From AP-15 sp963833745 (GTDB taxonomy: Bacteria > Pseudomonadota > Alphaproteobacteria > ATCC43930 > CGMCC-115725), in contig CAWHZD010000007.1 in NCBI GenBank assembly GCA_963833745.1, forward strand, positions 620,001 to 684,000: 64,000 bases of DNA. Direction: 5' to 3'. Both the position numbers and the translations under genes were made by a program. How positions within the stretch are numbered: the stretch's first letter is position 1; every line of letters begins with the position of its first letter. Below the pieces are notes generated by a model. The model was not told the origin of the DNA, did not search any database, and saw only the letters and a program-made list of their open reading frames with translations. Below, one piece after another: positions 10,310 through 19,426 of the stretch.

Positions 10310-11740
10310 TCAGACCGCGGGACGGGCGCGGATCTCGTCGCCGATTTTACGCGGCAAAAACCGACCGTCGCCGGGAGCAGCCAGAAACCGCCCGTTCTCG
10401 ACCACGATCTTGCCACGCAGGATCGTCATGCTGGGCCACGCCGCAACCTCGTGGCCCTCCCACGGCGTGTAGTCGGTCTCGTGCAGATCCTCCTTGCGCA
10501 ACACCCGCCGTGCGCGCGGGTCGAGCAGCACGATGTCGGCGTCCGAGCCGACGGCGAGCGCCCCTTTCCGCGGGTATAAGCCCATAATCCGCGCCGCATT
10601 CGCCGAGGTCAGGCCGACAAAATCGGCAAGGCTGTAGCCGCGCTTGTCGACCATGTGCGTGTACATCAGCGACACCCGCGGCTCGACCCCGGAATTGCCG
10701 CCGGTGGTGTCGTCGATCCGGCGCCCCTGCAATTTGACCTGCAACGGGCAGCACACCTCATCGGTGGCGATTGCCTGGATTGCGCCGTGGTTGGTCGCCG
10801 CCCACAGCGCCTCCTGATCCCGGGGAAATTTCAGCGACGGGTAGGTATGGAACATCTGACCACCCGGCCTTTTGTAGTCCTCGGCATTGTAGAGCAAGTA
10901 CTGGTGTAAGGTTTCGCCATAGATCGGGAAACCGCGCCCCCGCGAGGCGGCAATTGCCGCGACCCCGGTCGCCGCCGAGACATGGACCATGTAGAGCGCG
11001 GCGCCCTCCACATTTTCGGCGAGCCGGATCACCCGGTTGAACGACAGATCCTCGGACAAGGTATTGTGCACCTCGGCCATGTTCTCAAAGCCGACGCGGT
11101 CCTCGCGGATCAGCTTTTCGTACATATGCATGACGATGTCGTTGTCTTCGGCGTGGATTGCGGCGAGACCGCCGGCAGCGCCCAGGATCTTCAACACTTC
11201 CCAGATGTCGCCGAACTGAACCATCCGCCCCAGCCGGTTGGGCCGGATGTCGGTCGTGAACATCTTGACCGAGGCATGTCCGTCCTGGATCGCCTCGGGC
11301 AGCGGATCGAGCACTCCCGGTGACAGTTTCCCGTGCAGCAGCAGGTGAAAACCATAGTCGCAATGGCAGGCGCCGGCCCATTCGCGCTGGCGCAGCTCGA
11401 TCGATTGCTGCAGCGGCTGATCCGGCGGACACGGAGCGAAGTCGATCAGGGTCGTGGTGCCGCCAAAGAGGGCGGCGCGGCTGACCTGTTCGGGTGGCGC
11501 GCTCAGCAGATCCTCGTTCCGCCCCGGGAACGGGATCGGCGAACTGCAGTGGATATGCGGGTCGACGCCGCCGGGGATAACGATCTGCCCGGCGGCATCG
11601 ACGACGCGCGCCGCACCCGCTGCGGCGAGGCTGCCCGGCGCGCCGATCGCAACGATCTTCCCGCCGGAGACGCCGATGTCGGCCGGCTCTGCCGCACCGG
11701 GCATGACCGCCGTTCCCCCGGAAACAATCAGATCGAACAT
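10310..11740 (-). CDS. Dihydropyrimidinase/hydantoinase-like amidohydrolase
   Basis: A 476-residue metal-dependent hydrolase of the cyclic amidohydrolase family, acting on cyclic imides such as dihydropyrimidines or hydantoins. All expected metal ligands can be placed: HxH in GGVDPHIHC, the carboxylated lysine in HASVKMFTTD, His in LAAIHAED, His in MVHVSA and Asp in AIATDEVCC. The last motif differs from the usual STDH, which suggests a divergent substrate. The ATG at 11738-11740 was chosen because GGAGAGGGGG lies upstream; an in-frame extension of 17 codons is less likely. It is convergent with sciP, and its relation to the PLD-like gene upstream on the same strand is unclear. Confidence 0.8.
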   Translation of the reverse strand: MFDLIVSGGTAVMPGAAEPADIGVSGGKIVAIGAPGSLAAAGAARVVDAAGQIVIPGGVDPHIHCSSPIPFPGRNEDLLSAPPEQVSRAALFGGTTTLIDFAPCPPDQPLQQSIELRQREWAGACHCDYGFHLLLHGKLSPGVLDPLPEAIQDGHASVKMFTTDIRPNRLGRMVQFGDIWEVLKILGAAGGLAAIHAEDNDIVMHMYEKLIREDRVGFENMAEVHNTLSEDLSFNRVIRLAENVEGAALYMVHVSAATGVAAIAASRGRGFPIYGETLHQYLLYNAEDYKRPGGQMFHTYPSLKFPRDQEALWAATNHGAIQAIATDEVCCPLQVKLQGRRIDDTTGGNSGVEPRVSLMYTHMVDKRGYSLADFVGLTSANAARIMGLYPRKGALAVGSDADIVLLDPRARRVLRKEDLHETDYTPWEGHEVAAWPSMTILRGKIVVENGRFLAAPGDGRFLPRKIGDEIRARPAV

Positions 11741-11805
11741 TGCCGCATCCCCCTCTCCGAACCAGCCAGCCTCGACATTTGGGCTTACCACCCAATTTCA
11801 CGGGT

Positions 11806-12384
11806 TCAATCGCCGCCGTCCAGGGGATTGCGGCCGGGCCGCGGCCGACACCAATCCTCGCGCCGGGCAAACGGCACCGATACCGCGAGGCGATGATTCC
11901 ATTGCGCGGCATAAGCCGCCGCCAGCCAGCGCGAGGCGACGAAGTTCAGATCCTCGGAATTGCGCGCCGCGCTGCGCGTCCAGTTGTACGAGCCCATCAA
12001 GGTCACGGCGCCGTCGATGACCATCGTCTTGGCATGGGCGATCGGCACGGTGCGGTCGATCCATATCGGTGTCCCGGTTTCGGCCAATGCGTCGATGCCG
12101 CTATTGCGTTCACACGGGGTGCGCTTGTCGGCGATCAGTCGCACGTCGACGCCGCGATCGCGGGCGGCGACCAGCGCTTCGACGATGCCGGCGCCGGTCG
12201 TGAGATTGTAGGCATTGACCAATATCTGCCGGCGCGCCCGGTCGATCGCCTGCACCGCTAGGGCGGCGCAATCCTCTTCCGGTGCAAAGCACACCGAGAT
12301 CGCCGCCCGCGGCGCCGCCGCCGCAGTCCCGGGCGACGGTGCGGCGAGCGTCAACAGCGCTACCAACAAACCAGCCGCGTTCAC
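11806..12384 (-). CDS. Secreted phospholipase D-like nuclease (single HKD)
   Basis: A 192-residue protein with an N-terminal signal peptide (hydrophobic residues 4-24 ending near AAAA). It carries one HKD motif, HAKTMVIDGAVTLMGSYNWT at about residue 116, with the preceding strand ILVNAYNLT typical of the Nuc/PLD endonuclease group. These small proteins dimerise to build one active site and cleave phosphodiester bonds in DNA or lipids, here in the periplasm or outside. Length fits the Nuc type. It lies between the hydantoinase and phospholipase C genes on the same strand. The two phosphodiester-cleaving exported enzymes side by side may share a phosphate-scavenging role (inference). Confidence 0.8.
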   Translation of the reverse strand: MNAAGLLVALLTLAAPSPGTAAAAPRAAISVCFAPEEDCAALAVQAIDRARRQILVNAYNLTTGAGIVEALVAARDRGVDVRLIADKRTPCERNSGIDALAETGTPIWIDRTVPIAHAKTMVIDGAVTLMGSYNWTRSAARNSEDLNFVASRWLAAAYAAQWNHRLAVSVPFARREDWCRPRPGRNPLDGGD

Positions 12385-12465
12385 GCGGTACAGAGTAAGC
12401 CGTAGCTGTTAAAGCCCGGTAACGCTGATCATCGGAACCAAGGGCTGGCCGAAGCCGCTTCGGCC

Positions 12466-14580
12466 TCAGCTGGCTCGGCCGGCCCCGATCGCGGGGTCGC
12501 TGGCGCTGTCTTCGCCGGTCTCGAGGTGGCCGGCCAGGCGACGGACAAAACCAGCGTCCGACGCCACCTCCACCAGCAAATCGTACCAGCCGAAGCTCGA
12601 CCTTAGAGATCTCTGATCTCTAAAGCCGGCGCCGCTGGCGACCATCCTGCCCAGCGACCGGCCGCTGTAGACGTCGGTAATGCTGACCCGGCATGGCGCC
12701 GCCCCGTGATTGGCGACGACCAGGGTGAGCTCCCGTCCGCTGCGGTCATAGCTGCTGCTGACTTCGACCTTTGCCGCGGCGCCGCCCGTGAGCCGGCCCT
12801 TGAATGCGCGGAAAAAGCCATTCGGGCCGTAAACCGAAAGATCGTAGGTGGTGCGACCGCCGGCCGCCAGATCCCAGGTGTCGGACAACGACTTTCCCGC
12901 CTCGACGGTATAGGTCCACGGGCCGATCGAAGGATCGCCGGAACGCACCTGAAAGCACGCACCTGCCTGGCCCGTATTGGCAAAATCGATCTCGAACGTA
13001 CCTTGCAAAAAATTGGCGCGGCCGCCGACGTTAAACTCGTAAGGCAACGCCCGCGCGTGACGCAGCCCCGGCTCTTGCGTCGGCACCGCCTGATTGACGG
13101 GCGGCACCGCCTGATTGACGGGCGGCACCGGGACGTAATCCGGATGTCTCAGTCGATCCGGCGGCGCGAAGCCGGCCGTGCTGGGCAGCGGGACCCGAGC
13201 GGCATTCGGGCTCACAAAATCAAAGGCCGAGGTCAAATCGCCGCACACCGTGCGCCGCCACGCCGAAATGTTGCCCTCGCAGATCGCCGGGTAGTCTCCG
13301 CCAAACCGCTGTTCGAGGAATTGGATCACCGACGTGTGATCGAAGGTCTGCGAGCAGACCCAGCCGCCCTTGCTCCACGGCGACACGACGATCATCGGCA
13401 CACGCGGCCCGAGGCCATAGGGACCTGCGGCATAGGTCGAATTGCCGGCAAAGATTTCGATCGCCGTGTCGACCGTGGACAGCCCCTGTTGCCGGGTCTG
13501 CGGCGGATAGGGCGGGACCATGTGGTCGAACAAACCGTCATTCTCGTCGAAATTGACTAGGAGAGCGGTCCTGCTCCACAGCTGCTCGTTGGCGGTCAGC
13601 ACCTTCAGCACCTGCGAGACGTACCAGGCGCCGTAATTCGCCGGCCAATTGCCGTGCTCGCAATAGGCCTCGGGTGCGACGATCCACGAAACCTGCGGCA
13701 AATTATTTGTGCTGACGTCCTGTTTCAAGATGTCGAACAAGCTCCCGCGGACCGAAATATTGGTCCCCGTTCTGGCACCCTGGTACAATGGCGATCCCGG
13801 CTGGGCATTCTGATATTGGTGAAAGTACAGGAGCGAGTTGTCGCCGAAATTGCCGATATAGGCATTGTCGGTGAAACCCCAAGAATCCTTGGCGTCCAGC
13901 CCATCTCCGACATCCTGATAGATCTTCCAGGAGATGCCGGCCGCCTGCAGCAGTTCGGGATAGGTCGACCAGCCGTAACCGGCCTCGGCATTGTCGACGA
14001 CCGGCCCGCCGCCGCTGCCGTCATTGCCGACCCAACCCGTCCACAGGTAATAGCGGTTGGGGTCGGTCGGCCCCATCAGCGAGCAGTGATAGCCGTCGCA
14101 AATCGTAAACGCGTCGGCCAGCGCATAGTGGAACGGGATGTCCTCGCGCGTCAGATGCGCCATTGTCACCGGACTTTTAGCCGGCACCCACTGATCGTAA
14201 TTGCCCTCGTTCCAGGCCGCGTGAGTGGTTGTCCAGTCATGCGGCAGATCTTTGAGAAACTGCAGTCCGAGGTCGGGGGCGGTCGGGTGAAACGGCAGCA
14301 CGTCGCCAGTCGGACCGGGCTGAAACCACACGGGGTTTCCCGAAGGCAGGACGACCGCCCGCGGATCGTCATATCCGCGCACTCCCCGCAAGGTTCCGAA
14401 ATAATGGTCGAACGAGCGGTTCTCCTGCATCAGGATCACGATGTGCTCGATGTCTTCGATGGTGCCGCGGTCGACATGCGCCGGGATCGCCAAGGCGCGG
14501 CCAATCCTCTCGGGAAACGCCGCCGCCGCAGCCGAGCTGCCCAACATGCGCAGGATCGTGCGCCGATTGCTTGTGGTCAT
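12466..14580 (-). CDS. Tat-exported phospholipase C (phosphoesterase family)
   Basis: A 704-residue enzyme from the ATG at 14578-14580. The N-terminus TTSNRRTILRMLG plus an Ala-rich hydrophobic stretch is a twin-arginine export signal. The catalytic domain has IVILMQENRSFDHYFG and later LVNFDENDGLFDH, the metal-site blocks of bacterial phospholipase C/acid phosphatase proteins. C-terminal beta domains (about residues 530-690) correspond to the family's DUF756 repeats. It hydrolyses phospholipid head groups outside the cytoplasm. Oddity: a Pro-rich linker contains PVNQAVP repeated, encoded by a 21-base tandem duplication at about 13088-13130. Members from this group often contribute phosphate acquisition; regulation is not visible. 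Confidence 0.88.
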   Translation of the reverse strand: MTTSNRRTILRMLGSSAAAAAFPERIGRALAIPAHVDRGTIEDIEHIVILMQENRSFDHYFGTLRGVRGYDDPRAVVLPSGNPVWFQPGPTGDVLPFHPTAPDLGLQFLKDLPHDWTTTHAAWNEGNYDQWVPAKSPVTMAHLTREDIPFHYALADAFTICDGYHCSLMGPTDPNRYYLWTGWVGNDGSGGGPVVDNAEAGYGWSTYPELLQAAGISWKIYQDVGDGLDAKDSWGFTDNAYIGNFGDNSLLYFHQYQNAQPGSPLYQGARTGTNISVRGSLFDILKQDVSTNNLPQVSWIVAPEAYCEHGNWPANYGAWYVSQVLKVLTANEQLWSRTALLVNFDENDGLFDHMVPPYPPQTRQQGLSTVDTAIEIFAGNSTYAAGPYGLGPRVPMIVVSPWSKGGWVCSQTFDHTSVIQFLEQRFGGDYPAICEGNISAWRRTVCGDLTSAFDFVSPNAARVPLPSTAGFAPPDRLRHPDYVPVPPVNQAVPPVNQAVPTQEPGLRHARALPYEFNVGGRANFLQGTFEIDFANTGQAGACFQVRSGDPSIGPWTYTVEAGKSLSDTWDLAAGGRTTYDLSVYGPNGFFRAFKGRLTGGAAAKVEVSSSYDRSGRELTLVVANHGAAPCRVSITDVYSGRSLGRMVASGAGFRDQRSLRSSFGWYDLLVEVASDAGFVRRLAGHLETGEDSASDPAIGAGRAS

Positions 14581-14729
14581 GGGTCCTGCCTCGCCCGATT
14601 GCCGGCTGCGAGGCGCCTCATTAACCACCGACTGTGACGAACGCGGGTAGAATTAGTTACGCCAATATTAAATCAATGGCGAATTAAGGGCACGCCGGCC
14701 GATGCACGGGGCCGAGCGTGCCGGGCACC

Positions 14730-15266
14730 TCAGTTGATCGCGGCGAGCTCCTCGATCCGCAGGCCGGCGCGGACGCGGCCGACTAGCTCTTCGGGGTCGT
14801 AGACGATGCCCACCGGGTTTTTGTCGGCGGGCGAGCGCTGCCGCATATAGGCCTGGCCTTCGACTGCCGTCGCGAAATTGTCGACCAGCAGCTCGACCTG
14901 GTTGCGGTCGGGATCCTGGTAGTACATCGAGGTCGTGACCCCGTGATTGACGCAGCGCTGCGGGCGGATGCCGATCTCCTTCAGCCGCTGATAGTTGTCG
15001 ACCAGGTCGTCGAGACCGCCAAAGGTGAAGGCGACGTGATGCAGCCCCGCTTCTTTTCCGGCTTTGGGCCCGTCCGGTTCGCGCTCCGCCAGCGGCCCGG
15101 GGTCGAGAAAGGCGACCCGGTGATGCTCGTCGTCATAGCTGATGAACGAGATGCGCTCGGCCTCGTAAAGGATCTCGGCCCCGAGCACTGTGCAGTACCA
15201 ATCGATCATCTCGCGCCGGCGATTGGTCTGCAGCACGATATGCGACAGCTTCTTTGGCGATGCCAT
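14730..15266 (-). CDS. VOC-family ring-cleavage dioxygenase-like protein
   Basis: A 178-residue vicinal-oxygen-chelate protein. Metal-ligand candidates are His in KLSHIVLQT (about residue 9), His in GLHHVAFTF (about 75) and Glu in DRNQVELLVDN (about 128), the arrangement of extradiol catechol dioxygenases and glyoxalases. The segment MYYQDPDRNQVEL is typical of the biphenyl-2,3-diol dioxygenase-like small proteins. The start at 15264-15266 follows GGGAGGAGATC. It stands alone, on the opposite strand to the following kinase. An aromatic ring-cleavage role would fit the HpaB-like gene at the left of the window, but this is not shown. Confidence 0.78.
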   Translation of the reverse strand: MASPKKLSHIVLQTNRRREMIDWYCTVLGAEILYEAERISFISYDDEHHRVAFLDPGPLAEREPDGPKAGKEAGLHHVAFTFGGLDDLVDNYQRLKEIGIRPQRCVNHGVTTSMYYQDPDRNQVELLVDNFATAVEGQAYMRQRSPADKNPVGIVYDPEELVGRVRAGLRIEELAAIN

Positions 15267-15540
15267 GATCTCCTCCCGGTTGCCAGGCGCTACCTGTGCC
15301 GGCGATCGGTGCACGAGTGACGGCAAGAAGTCAACGGCAGCGGTCGCGGCAACACCCTCCGCCGGCCGCGTGAAGCGCGGGACACGGCGAGCTAAACGGC
15401 TTCTTCACCCTAAATATCTCATAAAAGGTGAGCTTCGGACCGAAACCGAATTCCCACACCGCATGCGGGGCTGGACACCAAGGCGTTCCTATGTGTCTTA
15501 CGGGTTTCATAGGTTCGGGGGGAGACTGCGACCCGGCACG

Positions 15541-17952
15541 ATGACAATCCTCACTTCCGAGTTGCCTGGAGAGATGGCGCGTCGGCTCGGCGAGTTGGAC
15601 TGGTCGGCCACTTCCCTCGGCAGCCGTGAAAGCTGGCCCCAAGGCCTAAAGCTCGCGGTTGCAATGATCCTCGTTTCGGGCTTCCCGATGGCGATCCGAT
15701 GGGGCCCCGAGCTGGTCCTGATCTACAACGACGCGTATCGCCCGATCCTGCGCGACAAGCACCCCGCAGCCTTCGGCCGCCCGCTGCGCGAGGTGTGGTG
15801 GGAAGTGTATCGCGAGCTCGGGCCGTTGCACGAGGGGATCCTGCGCGGCGAGCGTGGGGCCTTCTTTGCCGTCGATCACCCTTGGGCGGTCCGCCGCCGC
15901 GGCGCGACGACCGAGGACGCGCGGTTTACGATCAGCTACAGCCCGATCCCGGACGAAACCGCGCCGAACGGCATCGGCGGTATCCTGACCACCTGCATCG
16001 AGACCACCGAGCGCGTCCGCAAGGAGGAGGCGCTGCGGGTCCTCAACGACCGGCTCGAAGCCGAAATCGCCGAACGCATTCGTGAACGCGACCGCATCTG
16101 GCAGGTGTCCGAAGATCTTCTCGGCGTCTCCAATTTCGACGGCTATTTCACCAGCGTCAATCCGGCCTGGACCAGCCTGCTCGGGTGGAGCGAGAACGAG
16201 ATCAGAAGGCTGCATGTCAGCCAGCTCCGGCATCCCGATGACGCAGCGCACTCGATCGCGGGTCGCCGGCGGCTCGCCGAGGGGATCCCGACCGTGCGAA
16301 TGGAGAACCGTTTCCGGCACAAGGACGGCTCCTGGCGCTGGATCTACTGGACGATGACGGCAGAGAGCGGGTTGATTTATCTGATCGGTCGCCATGTCAC
16401 GACCGAGAAATTGGCGGCAGAGGCGCTGCGCGAGAGCGAACGGCAGTTCCGGCTGTTTGCGGCGGCGGTGTCCGATTATGCGCTGATCAGGCTCGACGCC
16501 CAGGGCATCGTGTCGGGTTGGAACGCCGGCGCGCAGCGGATCAAAGGGTATGCCCAACGTGAAATCGTCGGCCAACATTTCTCCTGTTTTTACACCGTCG
16601 CGGACCGTGCCGCGGGCCTTCCCGAGCAGGCTCTGGCGACCGCTGCGGCGTCGGGAACCTTCAGCGCCGAAGGCTGGCGTGTCCGCAAGGACGGGTCCCT
16701 GTTGTTCGCCAGCGTCGTGATCGACGCGATCCGCGACGAGGAAGGCAGGCTGATCGGGTTCGCAAACATCACCCGCGACATCACCGGGCGCCGCGAGGCG
16801 GAGGCGAAATTGCGACGCGCCCAGGAACAGCTCGCCCAAACCCAGACGATGGAGGCGCTGGGCCAATTGACCGGCGGCATAGCGCACGACTTCAACAACA
16901 TGATCATGGTGGTCAGCGGCAATGCGCAGCTGTTGAAGCAGCGGGTCATCGATGCCCGGAACCTGCGTGCGATCGAGGCGATCGAGGCCGCCGCGGCGCG
17001 GGGCGAGACCTTGACCCGGCAGCTGCTCGCCTTTTCCCGCCGCCAGCCGCTGAGCCCGACCGTGATCAGCTTGCGCCAGCACCTCGCCGCATTCCCTGAC
17101 CTTCTCGCCAGCTCCGCCCGCGGCAATATCGAGCTGGTGACCGATGTCGGGGGCGACATCTGGCCGGTGGCGGTCGATGTCCATGAATTGCAGCTCGCCC
17201 TGATCAACCTCGTGGTAAATGCCCGCGACGCGATGCCGGACGGGGGCGTGATCACGATCGCGGCCGAGAACGTAGCGCTGCGGCCCGAGGACACGGCGGA
17301 ACATTTGTGCGGAGAGTTTGTCGCTCTGACCGTCGCCGACACCGGTTGCGGCATCGAACCCGACACCCTGCCAAAGGTGTTCGAGCCGTTCTTCACGACC
17401 AAGCAGCTCGACAAAGGGACCGGATTGGGTTTGTCGCAAGTCTATGGCCTGACGCGCCAGTCGGGCGGGACGGCGACGATCGCCAGCCAGGTCGACAACG
17501 GCACCACCGTGACGATCTACCTGCCGCGCAGCCACCGCCCGCTCGGCGCGGCGGCGATGGCCCGCGCCGAGCCCCCAAGCGGGCGCGAGGCGATCCTCGT
17601 CGTCGAAGACAATCCCGAAGTCCAGGAAGTGGCCGGGTTGTTGCTGGGTCAACTCGGCTACCGCGTATTTCACGTCCAGTCGGCCGCGGCGGCGTTGGAG
17701 GTGCTGGCATCGGGCAAGGCGATCGATTTGGTGTTCACCGACGTCGTCATGCCCGGAGAGCTCGACGGCCTGAGCCTCGCGCGACGCATCAAGACCGAAT
17801 ACCCCGGCACCGCGGTGTTGCTGACCAGCGGCTATGCCAAGGCGTGGCACACGCTCGAAGCCGGGCTGCCGATCGTCCGCAAACCCTATCAATTGCAGAC
17901 CCTGGCCCGCGCCATCCGCGAAGCCCTCGACCGTCACCCACCCCCCTCGTAA
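15541..17952 (+). CDS. PAS-domain hybrid sensor histidine kinase
   Basis: An 803-residue cytoplasmic-looking kinase without clear membrane helices. In order: a PAS-fold N-terminal domain (residues about 10-150, FPMAIRWGPELVLIYNDAY), a PAS3-type domain (about 180-290), another PAS (about 300-420, FYTVADRAAG), the H-box GQLTGGIAHDFNN (about 440), the ATPase domain (GTGLGLSQVYG) and a receiver with ILVVEDN and phospho-acceptor Asp in VFTDVVMPG. The frame is open further upstream, but family similarity begins at this ATG; GGGGGGAG is about 17 bases before it, rather far. The output partner is not in the window. It borders the AT-richer island that follows. Confidence 0.85.
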   Translation: MTILTSELPGEMARRLGELDWSATSLGSRESWPQGLKLAVAMILVSGFPMAIRWGPELVLIYNDAYRPILRDKHPAAFGRPLREVWWEVYRELGPLHEGILRGERGAFFAVDHPWAVRRRGATTEDARFTISYSPIPDETAPNGIGGILTTCIETTERVRKEEALRVLNDRLEAEIAERIRERDRIWQVSEDLLGVSNFDGYFTSVNPAWTSLLGWSENEIRRLHVSQLRHPDDAAHSIAGRRRLAEGIPTVRMENRFRHKDGSWRWIYWTMTAESGLIYLIGRHVTTEKLAAEALRESERQFRLFAAAVSDYALIRLDAQGIVSGWNAGAQRIKGYAQREIVGQHFSCFYTVADRAAGLPEQALATAAASGTFSAEGWRVRKDGSLLFASVVIDAIRDEEGRLIGFANITRDITGRREAEAKLRRAQEQLAQTQTMEALGQLTGGIAHDFNNMIMVVSGNAQLLKQRVIDARNLRAIEAIEAAAARGETLTRQLLAFSRRQPLSPTVISLRQHLAAFPDLLASSARGNIELVTDVGGDIWPVAVDVHELQLALINLVVNARDAMPDGGVITIAAENVALRPEDTAEHLCGEFVALTVADTGCGIEPDTLPKVFEPFFTTKQLDKGTGLGLSQVYGLTRQSGGTATIASQVDNGTTVTIYLPRSHRPLGAAAMARAEPPSGREAILVVEDNPEVQEVAGLLLGQLGYRVFHVQSAAAALEVLASGKAIDLVFTDVVMPGELDGLSLARRIKTEYPGTAVLLTSGYAKAWHTLEAGLPIVRKPYQLQTLARAIREALDRHPPPS

Positions 17953-18056
17953 ACTGAGGCATCACACGAGAAACCCGAAGATTAGGCGTCAAAATCCCCG
18001 TTCTCGGGACCGGCAGCCGAATACCTCTGATTCTGTCCGTCGGAACAGAGGAGGCT

Positions 18057-18140
18057 ATGATTGCGCAAGCTCCATCACCTGTTAGCGGCTTATCTGGTGC
18101 AGTTAATTCGTGTAAGGAGTTTCTGTGCGTGAAGAGCTAG
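18057..18140 (+). CDS. Short leader ORF upstream of the methyltransferase
   Basis: An ATG at 18057 follows a strong Shine-Dalgarno (GAGGAGG, spacing about 2-5) and opens 27 codons, ending in TAG at 18138-18140. It overlaps the GTG start of the methyltransferase at 18125 by 16 bases in another frame. The peptide (MIAQAPSPVSGLSGAVNSCK and 7 more residues) has no recognisable domain. Translational coupling or a leader-peptide control of the downstream operon would explain the arrangement. A frame-shifted true N-terminus of the methyltransferase is the alternative. Whether it is translated is unknown. Confidence 0.35.
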   Translation: MIAQAPSPVSGLSGAVNSCKEFLCVKS

Positions 18141-19423
18141 ATATCCAGTCCCCTAAGCGGAGCAGCCGAGCCCGATCGGGGTGGGAGGGATTTTTCCCCT
18201 ATTATGCGGGATATTCCGAAACCTTTGCCCGCGCTCTCCTACAAAGCGCGAGATTAAGCAGCGACGCAGTCGTGTTGGACCCGTGGAACGGCAGCGGTAC
18301 TACCACGTATACCGCCGCCCGTTTGGGAATTAAGTCTCTGGGTTCTGATCTCAATCCGGTAATGGTCGTCATCGCTCGCGCTAGGTTGCTTCCCCCTAGT
18401 GAAGCAGACAGCATCGAACCTTTGGGTAGGGAGCTGGTCAATTTCGTCAAATCGGACTACCGCTTAATCGACGGCGAAGAACCGCTCTCCCCTTGGTTCA
18501 CGGACGAGACCACCGCCACGGTTCGCGTGATCGAGCAGGGCATTAGGCGATTGCTAATCGGGACGAGGACCCTCACATCAAGCGGCCCGGAGCTTGACCA
18601 CATCTCAGGGTTAGCAGCCACATTCTACGTAGCGTTATTCGCCGTGTGTCGCGAGCACGCAGCCCCTTTCCGTTGCTCCAACCCAACTTGGTTGCGCTGG
18701 CCGCGAGATTGCGATAGCAGAGTCCGTGTTGCCCCGCACGTGATTCAGCGAAGTTTCCTTGCCAATCTGGAAAGCATGTCACGCGCCCTGGCGAATCGGC
18801 AAGACCTCTTAACAGATGAGATTATCGGTGCTTCGGACGTCAGGCTGGCTGACACGGCGACTATGGGGCTGCCGGCCGAAAGTTTTGACCTGATCCTGAC
18901 GTCGCCCCCGTATTGCACTCGCATCGACTACACTGCGGCGACCAGGATCGAACTCGCCCTGTTGGATGGATTAGTGGGAACGACACCAAAGGAGTTGAGC
19001 CTAAAAATGATCGGCTCGGTGCGCGTTCCACCTCAAGGCATCGAAGTTAGTCCGCTTTGGGGTCAGCGTTGTCGTCAGTTTCTAGACGAAATACGAAAAC
19101 ATCCGTCCAAGGCATCGTCTGGGTATTATTATAAAACTCATCTTGATTATTTTGATAAAATGTCGCGCTCTTTGCGCAATTTGGCGCTCTCCTTAAAAAA
19201 AGGTGGGACGGCGGTCTTTGTAGTTCAGGACTCATACTACAAGAACATCCACAATGATTTGCCGGTAATTACAACCGAAATAGCGGAGGCCCATGGCCTC
19301 CGGATGTGGCGGCGGGATGAGTTCCATAACAGTCGGTCTATGTCCGGGATAAATGTCTACACGCGCAAGTACAATCGCCCGCCTGGGTCAATCGAGGCTG
19401 TCCTTTGCTTCAGTAAGCAGTAA
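18125..19423 (+). CDS. DNA methyltransferase with SPPY motif (likely N4-cytosine or N6-adenine)
   Basis: A 432-residue SAM-dependent DNA methyltransferase. The SAM motif DPWNGSGTT is at residues 52-60, the acidic strand-2 motif GSDLNP at 73-78, and the catalytic motif ILTSPPYCTRIDYT at 257-270. SPPY is most frequent in N4-cytosine enzymes. The roughly 180 residues between motif I and motif IV probably hold the target-recognition region. The GTG at 18125 has AAGGAG five bases upstream. The next gene begins 3 bases after its stop, so it heads an operon with a DUF262 protein and a HEPN protein. By analogy it would mark host DNA for a restriction-like effector (inference). Composition is more AT-rich than surrounding genes, a sign of transfer. 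Confidence 0.85.
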   Translation: MREELDIQSPKRSSRARSGWEGFFPYYAGYSETFARALLQSARLSSDAVVLDPWNGSGTTTYTAARLGIKSLGSDLNPVMVVIARARLLPPSEADSIEPLGRELVNFVKSDYRLIDGEEPLSPWFTDETTATVRVIEQGIRRLLIGTRTLTSSGPELDHISGLAATFYVALFAVCREHAAPFRCSNPTWLRWPRDCDSRVRVAPHVIQRSFLANLESMSRALANRQDLLTDEIIGASDVRLADTATMGLPAESFDLILTSPPYCTRIDYTAATRIELALLDGLVGTTPKELSLKMIGSVRVPPQGIEVSPLWGQRCRQFLDEIRKHPSKASSGYYYKTHLDYFDKMSRSLRNLALSLKKGGTAVFVVQDSYYKNIHNDLPVITTEIAEAHGLRMWRRDEFHNSRSMSGINVYTRKYNRPPGSIEAVLCFSKQ

Positions 19424-19426
19424 ACC

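Noticed and set aside
15646..17937. 763-codon minus-strand frame
   Set aside because: It is the antisense of the PAS hybrid kinase, whose domains are unmistakable.
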